A DNA stretch of 64,000 bases from Paguma larvata (Eukaryota; Chordata; Mammalia; Carnivora; Viverridae): positions 38,295,030 to 38,359,029 of the forward strand of contig CM057841.1 of NCBI GenBank assembly GCA_030068075.1, in the 5' to 3' direction. Position numbers and translations under genes: made by a program. Shown here one piece after another: positions 23,953 to 34,140 of the stretch. The notes beneath the pieces are model-generated. The model saw only the letters and a list, made by a program, of their open reading frames with translations. It was not told the origin of the DNA and searched no databases. How positions within the stretch are numbered: position 1 is the first letter of the stretch; the number at the start of each line of letters is the position of its first letter.

Positions 23953-24693
23953 ACAATTATTACATTTTTTAAAAATTTACATGTTTTAACATTTCTCTCC
24001 TCTTTTTTACTTTGAGTTCCTTAAGGCAGGAAATAAGACTTATTTCGTCTTTTTTTCAATTTACCTATACCCTAAAACAGGATTAGTGGAGGAGTATGTG
24101 TGCCTGTGTTCACACACGTGCAAACACAGAATCAAACACTGACATGAAAAACAAGTTCCTCTCATTGTTTGCAACTTGAATGCAGGTAGAGAATTTATAA
24201 AAGACACATGATAAAAATGATCACCACTTTCTTCTGCAGTGCTTTGACATTTATGTGGCACTAATATAATGGTAAAAAATAGCACGACCATTACTGAATC
24301 ATTACTGGTTTCTTCATTCTATGTTCATTGGTTGAAATTTGCACCATGTGCATGTTCCATGTTTAGTTAGAGACTGAGGTGCACAATATCTTGTTCCCAG
24401 AAGTAAAACTGAAGCACCTAGAGAAGTTAGAATAATTGTTGAATATTTTAAAAGTGCATGCGTGTAAGCACTAATGTTCCCCTGATTCTCTCATTACGTG
24501 ATTTAGTCTTGTTTCTTTTCTTTTGTCTTTAATTCCACATGAGCTAAGGAGTATTTCTGTGCTAAAAGTTTAAGAAAGAGCATAGCATAGAGAATTCCAT
24601 GTACTGCAAAAGGTATTCTTATCCTTATTTATTATTAACAGTGATGATAAAAATAACTACAATTTATTGATCACCAATAAACTATTGATCACC
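23953..24693. other. Unique intergenic DNA
   Basis: No repeat, RNA gene or exon-like segment recognised. Confidence 0.45.
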
Positions 24694-25333
24694 TATCACT
24701 AAGTTATTGCCGAAGTCTGTCTGGAAACTGGCACTGGTGTAGCTCTTGAGGTTGGGAGTGTGAGCAAGACAGACTCCGTTCCTGGCATCATGGACTCTCC
24801 CCACCCCCATAAATTGGTTTTAGCGTTTTTCTTCTCGAAGAAAATGGAGAAATTAATACTCAAGTCAACCATTTTTTACTCTAAAACTAAGCACAGGAGG
24901 TGTTCTTATTGTTCCAGAGTAAGCTTGTATTACCTTTATTTACTGATACACCTTTAAAATAGTTTCTAGGGGCACCTGGGTGGCTCAGTTGGTTAGGCGG
25001 CCGACTTTGGCTCAGGTCATGATATCAGCACAGAGCCTGGAGCCTGTTTGGATTCTGTGTCTCCCTCTCTCTCTGCCCTTCCCCTGCTCATACTCTGTCT
25101 CTATGCCTCTCAAAAATAAATAAATGTTAAAAAAATTTTAAAAAATAAAATAAAACCGTTTCTAATCACCTTTTTCTCTGGCTGATTTCCAAATCAATGC
25201 ACTTTCTTGGAAAGAAGCTTGATCCAGAAGACCTGGGGACTTTCCAAGTTCAAAAATCATAGCTGTTTTGTGGCCTGAATGTGGCCTGCCTAACCTCTTG
25301 TTTCCAAGCACAATGACAAGTGTAATGAAGGCA
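24694..25333. repeat. Local duplication, copy 1 (carries a SINE)
   Basis: About 444 bases (excluding the SINE and one target-site duplication) match 28755-29200, in the same orientation, with roughly 20 substitutions and one or two single-base indels by eye. Shared landmarks include 'gaagtctgtctggaaactgg', 'ttccagagtaagcttgtatt' and 'gaagcttgatccagaagacc'. The block contains an ancient-repeat-like string (agcaagacagactccgttcc), but the similarity runs far beyond it. Confidence 0.95.
24956..25164 (+). mobile_element. Feliform SINE inserted in duplication copy 1
   Basis: The element is 24969-25151, with a 13-base target-site duplication: aaaatagtttcta at 24956-24968 and aaaaccgtttcta at 25152-25164. 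The B-box block is deleted: 'ggtcatgatatcagcacagag' jumps from the tRNA part into the body. The paralogous empty site is at about 29017-29029. Confidence 0.95.
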
Positions 25334-26604
25334 GTCTATTGGTGTAAATCAAAACAAATATTCAGATTCTAGAATTATCTTACAAAGAATCTTCCTTTCT
25401 TCAGTTCTTTATCTGTCTCCCTCCTTCTCTCTCTCCCTCACTCCCCCCAACCCCTACTGTGCTCACCTAAGCATGCTGGAGAGATCAAAGAAAGAGTTTG
25501 TATTGTGGACTTAATAAAGGCTCTGTAAGATAAACTGGGTTTTCTGTGGGTTGTCAAGATGAAATAGTCTAAGTTGGGAAAAATGAAGAATAGAGCACAG
25601 AAACGAATGTGCATTCAGGGCATATAGGAAGAGAGAACAATCCAATTTGGCCTGAGTATAAAATTGATTAGTGTTGTGAGAGGAAGTGCGGCCTTTGAAA
25701 CCATCCCATCATTAACTATGGCCTAGAGGTCTGATGGATACCAAGTTTTGGTTATACCCCCACTCCAGCTCCTCTTCAAGTAAAAACGAGCAAGAATAGT
25801 GGATTATTCATTTCATCATGACATTCTTATGAGAACAACATATCAATAAAAGAGTTTGCTTTATAATAGATTCTGTAGACTTCCCTCCAAGTAAGTTCGA
25901 ACACCATGGACTTTAACCACTTGCCACTCAATCCCAGGGAATGGCTCTCCAGGAAGATGAGTGTGAAAGGAAGTTGAACAAAAAGTCCATTGGAGCAGTG
26001 ACAGAAACATGTTTAAAGCAGTGAGAACTATGTTCATTAGCTAGTATGTATATACAGGATTTTTGGAGAATGGAATCGAGTACAGAAGATGTCCAGAGAT
26101 CTTGCTGAGGGCTACAGACATACACCTTGGGTGCCTTTTTTTTTTTTAAGGAAAACAAAAGTACAATTCATATTGATATTGATCTTCAATCAACTGATTG
26201 CCCTTCAATTCAAGGGGACCTGAAATCTCATATTTGATTTCTCTAAAGACGAATTTGTGATAAGTCAGAGCCATGTGGAATCTAAAAATTATCAGTTACA
26301 TAAATATCTTTGCAATCCTTTAATTTCTTCTTCCATTCTTCCTCCCTCCCTCCCTATCTGCTTTTTAAGAATATAATCTTGACAGTGACTCTAGAGAGGA
26401 TGACAGAAAAATAAGATGGTAAACAACTCAAGGGTAGATAAAAACAATTCAGACCTAAAGTTTCAAAACTTCTGCACCATTTGTGTATATGTGTGTGTGT
26501 GCACATGTGTTCACTATGGATAATATACTGAAATGCAGCACGTCTCAGCTCCCTCCATTACTGTACAGAGATGAATTCCTGCCATCTTCCTGCCACTGTG
26601 CACT
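25334..26604. other. Unique intergenic DNA with a pyrimidine-rich patch
   Basis: A CT-rich patch lies at 25390-25452 and a T run at 26138-26149. No gene or repeat family was recognised. Confidence 0.5.
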
Positions 26605-26720
26605 ACCTCTCTCCTCATAAAAATGCTGAGGTAATTAGCATTATTTTCTCCATCTTACAGAAGAAGAAATTGAACTATAGTGAAGTTATATTAACCCAAA
26701 GTAGCAAATTCAGGATGTTA
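26605..26720 (+). mobile_element. MIR-like fragment
   Basis: 'ctcataaaaatgctgaggta' then 'tctccatcttacagaagaag' matches the MIR core (caaccctatgaggtag...ccattttacagatgagg). Confidence 0.6.
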
Positions 26721-27539
26721 TATGAGGTCACTGTCTTAAATTGCCTATTCCAATCAGAAAATAGGAATAATGTAATGATGAAAGGAGTTGTCTTTGGTAT
26801 CACACCACCTTTGACATTACCAAGAATTTAGTTTACTGAGTCAAATTTTTTTTTTGCAATATGCCATACTGATTATTTCCTACCCATCAAATGATGTATC
26901 TAAGGAAAATATGCTATGAGTTGTCAGCCACTGTGATAAATGGAAATATAAAATGCTGGTCGTCTTCCAAGTCCTTTCCAGTTTCCCAGAGCTTATCTGA
27001 TTATGCAGTTGAAGAAAAAATTAAGCAAACACAATTTGGTGGACATGTCCTTATTTTGTTGACCCTGCTCAGACACAAATGATTGGTTTCCATTCAGCTA
27101 ATTCTGCACTTGCAAAGCTGTCCCTGTAGACGTGGTAGGCAGAAAGCTTTTCACTGTCAAAACAAAGCTACTAGCTGTCTTCCTTTGGTTATCAAAGTTT
27201 TTGACACTAGCCATTTCAAAAGCAATCAGCACCAGTGGCTAGGAAAATGCCTGTTGGGAAGCCAGAGGCAAAAATCATCTCTCCTTAAATGAGAAAATAA
27301 TGTGACAAATACACCACTTACAATTATGAATTAGAATGCCTTTGGCAAATATGGAAGTGAATAGGCAAAGCAGTATTTCTCAAACTGAGTACATACTCCT
27401 TATTTCAAGTTAGGGTATTAAACGTGAGCAAATGAGATGATAATGAAAATTGGTTGAGGACAAACAATGCATCAGATGGAAAAATGAATTAGAATTTATT
27501 GTTATCAGATCCTGCTTATTTATACCTTTTCTAATGCTG

Positions 27540-27690
27540 TCTTCACAACTTCCTTAAGCAAAAACTGCCTAAATCCTAACCACTTTATAGAAAAGAAAAC
27601 TAAAGATAATGGAGAATCATTAATTTGCCCAAGACATAAACTAACTCATCTTTGGAAAAACATAAGAATCAAACCCAGGTGGTGTCACAC
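27540..27690 (+). mobile_element. MIR-like fragment
   Basis: 'cactttatagaaaagaaaac', 'aatttgcccaagacataaac' and 'aagaatcaaacccaggtgg' follow the MIR order (tttacagatgagg...ttgcccaaggtcac...ttcgaacccagg). Confidence 0.6.
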
Positions 27691-27724
27691 CACACCACAA
27701 TGTCTCTCTGATAAGGGATTCAGA

Positions 27725-27865
27725 GTCCTCTCATTTAATATTTACAATAACTTTATAAACTGTGCATGGTCAATATTTCCTATAAGGAAGCAAGATTTTA
27801 GAAGGACGAGTTTCCCAAGGGACATAACTAATAACACAGACAAAGATACTGACCCAGGAGGTAAT
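27725..27865 (+). mobile_element. MIR-like fragment, second in tandem
   Basis: 'ctctcatttaatatttacaa' followed by 'tttcccaagggacataacta' matches a second, independent MIR copy in the same orientation as the one 40 bases upstream. Confidence 0.55.
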
Positions 27866-28754
27866 TTTTTCTGCTAAAACTAATTATTCTGTATCACTAT
27901 TTTTGGTGGTGCTGTTAGGGAATAATTATTGCTCTCTAAAATTCATGTTGTGAACACCTAATCCTGGTTATTCACGAAGGGGTGGTAAGATGTTTAGGCT
28001 AGTAAGAAGTTTAATCGTCACAGTTTCCAAATACCTTAAGAATTTCAAAGCCTTCCCAAAAGAACTTTCTAATGCATTTGCATTCTCTTTCAAAGAAACC
28101 TCTCATGTGATTAGTGCTTTGTCCCCAGATGACAAGTTGCAAATGAGGCATTTTCCTTTAAAATGTTTTCATCTTGGGGGAATCATTTATCCAAGCAGGG
28201 GACTCTCCTCACTGACCCCAACACCTGGGAACCAGAAAACTTTGATCACCAAGCAATACTTCCTTGCATTTCAAAGAAATACCACAAAGGAAATTAGCAT
28301 TGCAAGGTTTGTACTTGCAGCAGAGAGGAAGAATGTTATTCTAAAGCTTTAGTATCTAGGTAGAATGAGTAATCACAGGTGCTTTAATGCCTCTGGCATT
28401 TATATCCTCTGGACTTACATACTGATCTGGAATTAAAAATTGTAGCCCTGTTATTTGTTGAATCATAACCTTCATGAAAATGTTTGATAGTAAGGCAATG
28501 GGCACTGAGGATGAAACTGGAGTATTCTTGTCACATGGTTAATTGAAAATCACATTTGTAATTAATTTCTGACCTACAGAACCCTCTTTTCATGGTGATG
28601 GTTTTAAGTATGCACATCACCTCTAAACATCAAGCAAAGAAATTTCACTTTCTAGAAGCTGAGCTTTGTAAGCATACAAAAACAAAAAGGTCAGTTTGTA
28701 TTATAAGAGTGAAGGGTTTTCTTCGCTTCTTGGAATATTTGTAATTCCAGTAAG
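27866..28754. other. Unique intergenic DNA with an unsupported 120-codon frame
   Basis: A 120-codon plus frame (27990-28352) shows no recognisable domain. 'ctaaaattcatgttgtgaac' at 27937-27956 faintly resembles the start of a MaLR LTR, but the match is too short to call. Confidence 0.45.
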
Positions 28755-29200
28755 TATCACTAAGTTATTGCTGAAGTCTGTCTGGAAACTGGCACTGGTG
28801 TAGCTCTTGAGGTTGGGAGTGTGAGCAAGACAGACTCCGTTCCTGACATCATGGACTCTCCCCACTCCCATAAATTGGTTTTAGTGTTTTTCCTCTTGAA
28901 GAAATTGGATAAATTAACACTCAAGTTGACCATTTTTTACTCTAAAACTAAGCACAGGAGGTGATTCTTATTGTTCCAGAGTAAGCTTGTATTGCCTTTA
29001 TTTACTGATACGCCTTTAAAATAGTTTCTAATCATCTTTTTTCTCTGGCTGATTTCCAAATCAGTGCACTTTCTTGGAAAGAAGCTTGATCCAGAAGACC
29101 TGGGGACTTTCCAAGTTTAAAAATCATAGCTGTTTTGTGGCCTGAATGTGGCCTGCCTAACCTCTTGTTTCCAAGCACAATGACAAGTGTAATAAAGGCA
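28755..29200. repeat. Local duplication, copy 2 (SINE-free)
   Basis: Matches 24694-25333 in the same orientation at an offset of 4,061 bases, but lacks the SINE: 'aaaatagtttctaatcatc' runs straight through the insertion point. Breakpoints are sharp on both sides: similarity starts at 'tatcactaag' and ends at 'aaggca'. Confidence 0.95.
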
Positions 29201-29214
29201 ATTTGGTATCTGCA

Positions 29215-29575
29215 GATCGGTAAAGAAAACATTATTCATGATAATTACTGCAGACTGCAAGAAAGATTTGATTCAAGGGGCCATTGCACTAGGGAGTGGT
29301 AAGGACCGATGCAACGGAGTCTTACAGTGGGGAGAGAGTTTGGTCTCCACTCTGAAAACAGCAGGGGCAAGTGGTAACTTATAGCCAAGGAGCAAGACTG
29401 AGGGGCCACAGACATAAAACTACTTAGAGGAAACCTCAGGGAGTAAGGAGGGATTCTTGCTAATCTAACCTAACAGGTTTCTTGCTGAAGGCAGGCCGTG
29501 ATAATCAGACATCACCTAATAGAGTAGCCGAAAGTCACTTCAGCTAAAAGCAGGGCTTTGATTTAAAAAAAAATC
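29215..29575 (-). mobile_element. LTR-like element, antisense
   Basis: Read on the minus strand, the block ends 'gccccttgaatcaaatcttt' + 'cttgcag', like a retroviral U5 (AATAAA-type signal followed by tctttcttg), and holds a 'ggctataagtta' TATA-like site upstream. The family was not identified. Its right limit (5' end) is a guess. It starts about 15 bases from the end of duplication copy 2. Confidence 0.4.
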
Positions 29576-30030
29576 CAAGAAAGATTTCTAACTACTCAAG
29601 GTATCTCCACTTAAGGGATGTACAGACTTCCATTAAGAAAAAAAAAAAAAAAAAGATTTCGATCATGCAATACCCTATCGAGTAGCCAATTACATAAGCC
29701 TTTAATTTGAATTTTTTATTCATGTGTCTTCCAAATTACTAAAAGTGATAGCTGAATACTAACCCTATCACCCAGAAGTAGGAGAGGATGAGAATACGAG
29801 AGAAGAAGAAAAAAGTAAGATAAGATAAAAGTAAACAAAAGAAATATTTCTCAGAATTAAAAGGGAAAAAGCTATCATTAAAATCCAAAACCTGAAGACT
29901 CTCTTCAAATAGGAGACTCTTAATCCAGGTATGACGTCCAGAAAATGGTAGAACCAGTGAACAAAAGTCAAGTGTAAGTACTCCACATTTTTCTAGGTGT
30001 AAATCTATATTGTCAAATGGAAAACATGTA
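29576..30030. other. Intergenic DNA with an A run
   Basis: An A run at about 29638-29655. A 132-codon minus frame covering 29739-30137 has no recognisable protein and runs into the neighbouring MITE. Confidence 0.5.
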
Positions 30031-30372
30031 TACAGTTGCCCCATTAAAAGGCAGGGTTTAGAGGTACCAAGCTCCTGCACAGCCAAAAATTCATGTATAA
30101 CTTTTGACTCTCCAAGAAACTTAACAATAAACAGCATACTGTTGGCCAGAAGCCTTAATGATAATAAAACAGTTAATTAATACAAATTTTGTATGTTATA
30201 TGTATTATACACTGTATTCTCACAATAGCGTAAGCTAGAAAAAATAAAATGTTATTTAAAAAACCATAAAGACTCGAAAACACACTTACAGTACTGTACT
30301 ATATTTACTGAAAAAATCAGCAGATACACGGACTCATTAAGCTCTACCTATGTTGTCCAAGGGTCACCAGTG
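30031..30372 (-). mobile_element. Tigger-like MITE, near full length
   Basis: Left end TA + cagttgcccc and right end 'gttgtccaagggtcaccagtg' are the decayed inverted ends of a Tigger/pogo-type MITE whose termini read cagttgacccttgaacaac. The internal 'tgtataacttttgactctcc', 'gtatgttatatgtattatac' and 'tacagtactgtactatattt' all match that family. It lacks any transposase. Confidence 0.75.
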
Positions 30373-32119
30373 CATGGAGCCCCAGATACATACTCACTGG
30401 GGCATAGAGCTTGGATGAGAAAGCTTTTCTGGGAGGTTTAATTTCTTTTATCATAACTTCATATATGAGCATATTGAAAATGTAGACAAATAGACATGAA
30501 CTGCTTTCCTACTAATTTGACATTTTATAAGCACACGCTGAGTGCAGAGAGCTGAAGAACAGTCTACTTTTACCAGAAACAAAGAGATTACAGAGCTGAA
30601 ATCTAGGCCTGGGTGAAAAATGTGTTCAAAAGTTCTCCCCCAGCATTCGTGCAAGTGTTAGCGTCACATAAATGCTGACTGCATCTCCAAGTGCTGTCGA
30701 TTTTACCTTAAAAATAGATTTGAATTCATTTACCACAGGGCACAGAGGAAAGAAGAATGAATCAGGAGGTTCTCAAAGTGAAGCTACTCAGACCCAAGAG
30801 ACAGAAGACATACAGGAGGTAAAATGTAATTTTGAGCAGCGAAAAAAAATCTAAGATAAGATTGGATTTTTTGGTATAATTTTTCTGAAAATGCAATTTG
30901 TAACAAGTTATATTGTCTGTAAAAGAATCCCTACTGCACTTCTAATGTGCTTTTTTAGTATCTGAAACATAAAAGCACATCAGAATACATCATGTGCAAA
31001 CCATGGCATTAAACAGATTAGAAAAACTAAATGTCATACAGTAACATGGTCGGCTCTTGTGCAGTTAATTTAGTAGAAAGGCAGAGAATCGCTGCAGGAA
31101 ACACTTTCTCTAGTTATGCTCCCTGCAGCTAAAATACCTTGTATACCTTTTTTTGAAGGAACAATAACTTTGCTGAAGTGATAAATTTAAAGCTTATGTG
31201 GTTTTAGGATGGCACCTCAGCTAAATTATTCCTGAAGTGGGTTGTATATTGAGAGACACAGATGTTACAATGAACAAGCAGCGTCCCCAGCTTCCTCTGT
31301 CTCCCAGAGTCCTCTGGCCCTAGCACATTCTTTGTTAGGCTCACTGGGTGTCATCTATTCCAACGAAATTAATACCTTGGATATAGCTACCCTCTTGTCA
31401 TTGACCTCCCTGTCTGCTGAGTATATCTCTTTAAGGTTATTGGTTTTTACAGAGCTTCATGGTTAATGCACCACAAAAAAAGGGGGCATTTTTCTACCTT
31501 TTCTTTAAAAAAAAATTATACATTGAGACTTGACATTATCTGGCCACCAGGTCAGAAAGTTAAATTGAGCATCATGTATTCTCCAGTGGTCTTAAAGCAA
31601 AGTCCATCACTCCTGTTAATTAGAGCTTTCACCTGGGTTCTGACTGAAATCACCTTTGTTGCTTTCTTGGGCTCTCACCTATTTCTAATTAATCCCCTTG
31701 GATCATTACCCCAGCTCCAGCCTCCCATGGCCACCCTACTCCATGATTCATCTCACTAGGAAAACTGATAAGTGGGCTACTAATATCTGCTAGGTAAGAC
31801 GTACAATTGTACGCTTACCACTAAGCAGTTTGCTAATGATAAAGGATGGCCCTTGCTTATGGCAAGCATTACAGAGTATCATTGCCTAATGCCCTTTAAC
31901 TTGGGTAATTAAGCACAACAACAGTAGAGATAATTTTTTCACAGTGGGGGTTAAGGACAAACTGAAACAACAACAACAAAAATATACCTTGCCCTGGCCA
32001 AGCAGACATCTCTATAAACCTGAAGCAGACTTAATGAAAGTGCTTTACCTATTGGTGACTAAGCAGTTAAATTCAGAACAAAAGCCATTTACAGAAATGT
32101 TTAAACTTGAGCAAAGATA
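30373..32119. other. Unique intergenic DNA
   Basis: No repeat family recognised. Frames of 74 and 97 codons (31242-31466, 31466-31759) abut but show no recognisable protein. Confidence 0.45.
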
Positions 32120-32621
32120 TGTGGGGGGCAGAACAATGACTCCTTGCCAGAGATGTCCACACCCTAATCCCTGTTACATGTGAATATATTACTTGACATT
32201 GCCAGAGAGACTGTGGATGTCATTAAGCTTTTGGACCTTGAGATCAGGAGATTATCTTGGAATGTCTGAATAAGCCAAAGGCAATTGCAAGCATCTTAAA
32301 AGTGGGGGTCAGGGAGAGCCATGATATCAGAAGAATAGTCAGAGACATGCTAACTGGCTGGTTTTGAAGATGGAGAAAAGAGGTCAAAGGCAAGAAATGC
32401 ATCAAACTTTAGAAGGTAGAAAAGGCAAGAAAACAGCTTCATTCCTAGAACCTCCAGGTTCCTGCAGGAGGAATATTGTCAGATATATAGCTAGCACCTT
32501 AAGTTCAGCTCAGAGCAACCCCATGTTGGATTTCTGATGTAAAGAGCTGAAAGAATAAAATTCTGTGTTATCTTAAGCATGACACTTGTAATCATTTGTT
32601 ACACCAATAGGAAACAAGGCA
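32120..32621 (+). mobile_element. MLT1-type MaLR LTR
   Basis: Starts TGTGGGGGGCAGAACAATGAC. 'agagatgtccacaccctaat', 'gaccttgagatcaggagatt' + 'atcttgg', 'tggttttgaagatggag' and 'ttgttacaccaataggaaac' follow the MLT1 LTR in order. It is about 500 bases, close to full length; the flanking 5-bp duplication has decayed. The position of the AATAAA (agaataaaattctg, about 32556) fits. Confidence 0.85.
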
Positions 32622-32759
32622 ATTAGGAATTTAGGGGAAAAAAGCTCCTTCAGTGAAAGAAACAAGAGGGGCTTATTTAAGGCTGTATTCATGGTACCTC
32701 TCAGTGTCTGCTGCCTAACAGAAGCTAAATGATTATTTTTTAATCAATAAATATTAATT

Positions 32760-32940
32760 GACAACTTCCTAGTTGTCAGTGACTTCACATAGCTACTATG
32801 ATAAGAGCACGGCTCACTGATGAGAAAATTGAAGTTCATTCAGGTGAAGTATTAGTTTAGGCCACATAACTATGACATAAATTAAAAATTCAAATCACAG
32901 CCTATTTGTCAGGCTAAGGCCTCTGACCATAAAAATAGCC
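32760..32940 (+). mobile_element. MIR-like fragment
   Basis: 'ctgatgagaaaattgaagtt' and 'tttaggccacataactatg' match MIR (gatgaggaaactgagg...aaggtcacacagct). It is strongly diverged. Confidence 0.5.
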
Positions 32941-33152
32941 CTAATTTCTGTAATTGTCATTTAACCTCCTAAACAGATCCTTTAACATTTTGGTTTTAGT
33001 TAGTTGTGCATCCTCCAAATTCTTGCAAGTGACAGCTCAAGTCCTCCTCTCTCTAAGAAGTAGAAAAGATTATAAATGACATGAAAAAAAAATACTTTGA
33101 GTTCTTCGAAGGGTAAACTGCATAAAACTAAGACATTTGTTGAAATAATGAG

Positions 33153-33323
33153 AAGAGTGCCTGGGTACCTTAATTAAGTGTCTGACTTTTGATTTCACCT
33201 CAAGTCATGATTCTAGGGTCATGGAATCAAGCTCTGTGTTGGGCTCCACATTGAGCATGGAGCCTGCTTAGGATTCTCTCCTTCTACCCCTCCTCCCTTT
33301 CTCTCTCTCTTTCCTGCTCTCTA
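33153..33323 (+). mobile_element. Older carnivore SINEC-type SINE
   Basis: 'agtgcctgggtaccttaatt' head (damaged), 'caagtcatgattctagggtc' and 'cacattgagcatggagcctg' + 'cttaggattctctc' match the older carnivore SINE body. The tail has turned into the adjacent pentanucleotide microsatellite. Confidence 0.82.
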
Positions 33324-33393
33324 GGGTAGGGTAGGGTAGGGTAGAATAGAATAGAATAGAATAGAATAGAATAGAATAGAATAGAATAGAATA
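33324..33393 (+). repeat. (GGGTA)4(GAATA)10 microsatellite at a SINE tail
   Basis: Four exact GGGTA units (33324-33343) followed by ten exact GAATA units (33344-33393). The two units differ at two positions, so one probably gave rise to the other. Confidence 0.97.
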
Positions 33394-33400
33394 GAAAAGA

Positions 33401-33520
33401 GCTAACATCTATATGTTACTTTCTACTTGTCAGCTCTACCAACTTTTCTTACTTTAAAATCCTTATTCTTCAAAATAACTCTAAAAGGTATATGCTATGG
33501 TTGCCTCACTTTGGATAAAC
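33401..33520 (+). mobile_element. MIR-like fragment
   Basis: 'gctaacatctatatgttact' and 'aaataactctaaaaggtata' + 'tgctatggttgcc' follow the MIR 5' half (agctaacatttattgagc...acaaccctatgaggtagg). The following GAT array lies where the MIR centre would continue. Confidence 0.55.
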
Positions 33521-33529
33521 AGTGAGAGG

Positions 33530-33547
33530 TGATGATGACGGTGATGG

Positions 33548-33590
<43 letters not shown>

Positions 33591-33591
33591 A
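33530..33591 (+). repeat. (GAT)n microsatellite
   Basis: Long GAT run with early 'gac ggt gat ggt' interruptions, then about 15 uninterrupted units. Confidence 0.95.
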
Positions 33592-33960
33592 ATAAATAGG
33601 TAGTTGCCTGAGATTCTGTTTTGTGAATGCCACAGTGGGATATAAACTCATGGAATATGACACATAGGTCACACATTTCATTATTTTAAATAGCCCTTAC
33701 CACAAAGGGTTCTGACATATGTCCTCTTGCCAGGATCCTTAGCTTTCTTTGCAAAAGATTTCTTCCAATCTGTTGAAAACTGTGGATCAGCTTCCATAAG
33801 ATATAAAGAAGCATATTGTGGACATGTAAATTTTTAGGGAGTGTATTTTCAGAATCAAAGACATAAGATTATGGAAACATACATGGTAAAAAATAAATTG
33901 AGGATCTTAGATGCAGAATCACAATCAAATTTCCTTTTTTTAAATGATCTTATCATTTTT

Positions 33961-34140
33961 AAAAAAATGTTTATTTTGAGAGAGACAGAGAGCCCACATG
34001 CATGCGTGAGTGGGGGAGGGGCAGAGACAGGAAGAGCGAGAATCTTGAGACCAGCCTGGGGCTCAAGCTCATGACCCTGGCATCATAACCTGAGCCTATA
34101 TCAAGAGTCGAACGCTTGACTCAGCCACCCAGGTATCCTT
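33961..34140 (-). mobile_element. Feliform SINE, antisense
   Basis: 'aaatgtttattttgagagag' tail complement, 'agtgggggaggggcagagac', 'caagagtcgaacgcttgac' and head complement 'tcagccacccaggtatcc'. The mid-body ('gctccaggctctgagctg') is deleted. Confidence 0.88.

Noticed and set aside
27929..27985. Possible MaLR LTR start (aaaattcatgttgtgaac)
   Set aside because: The match is about 20 bases and nothing downstream follows the family.
27990..28352. 120-codon plus-strand frame
   Set aside because: No recognisable similarity and no gene context.
33324..33343. Telomere-like GGGTA repeats
   Set aside because: The unit is five bases, not TTAGGG, and it continues directly into a GAATA array at a SINE tail.
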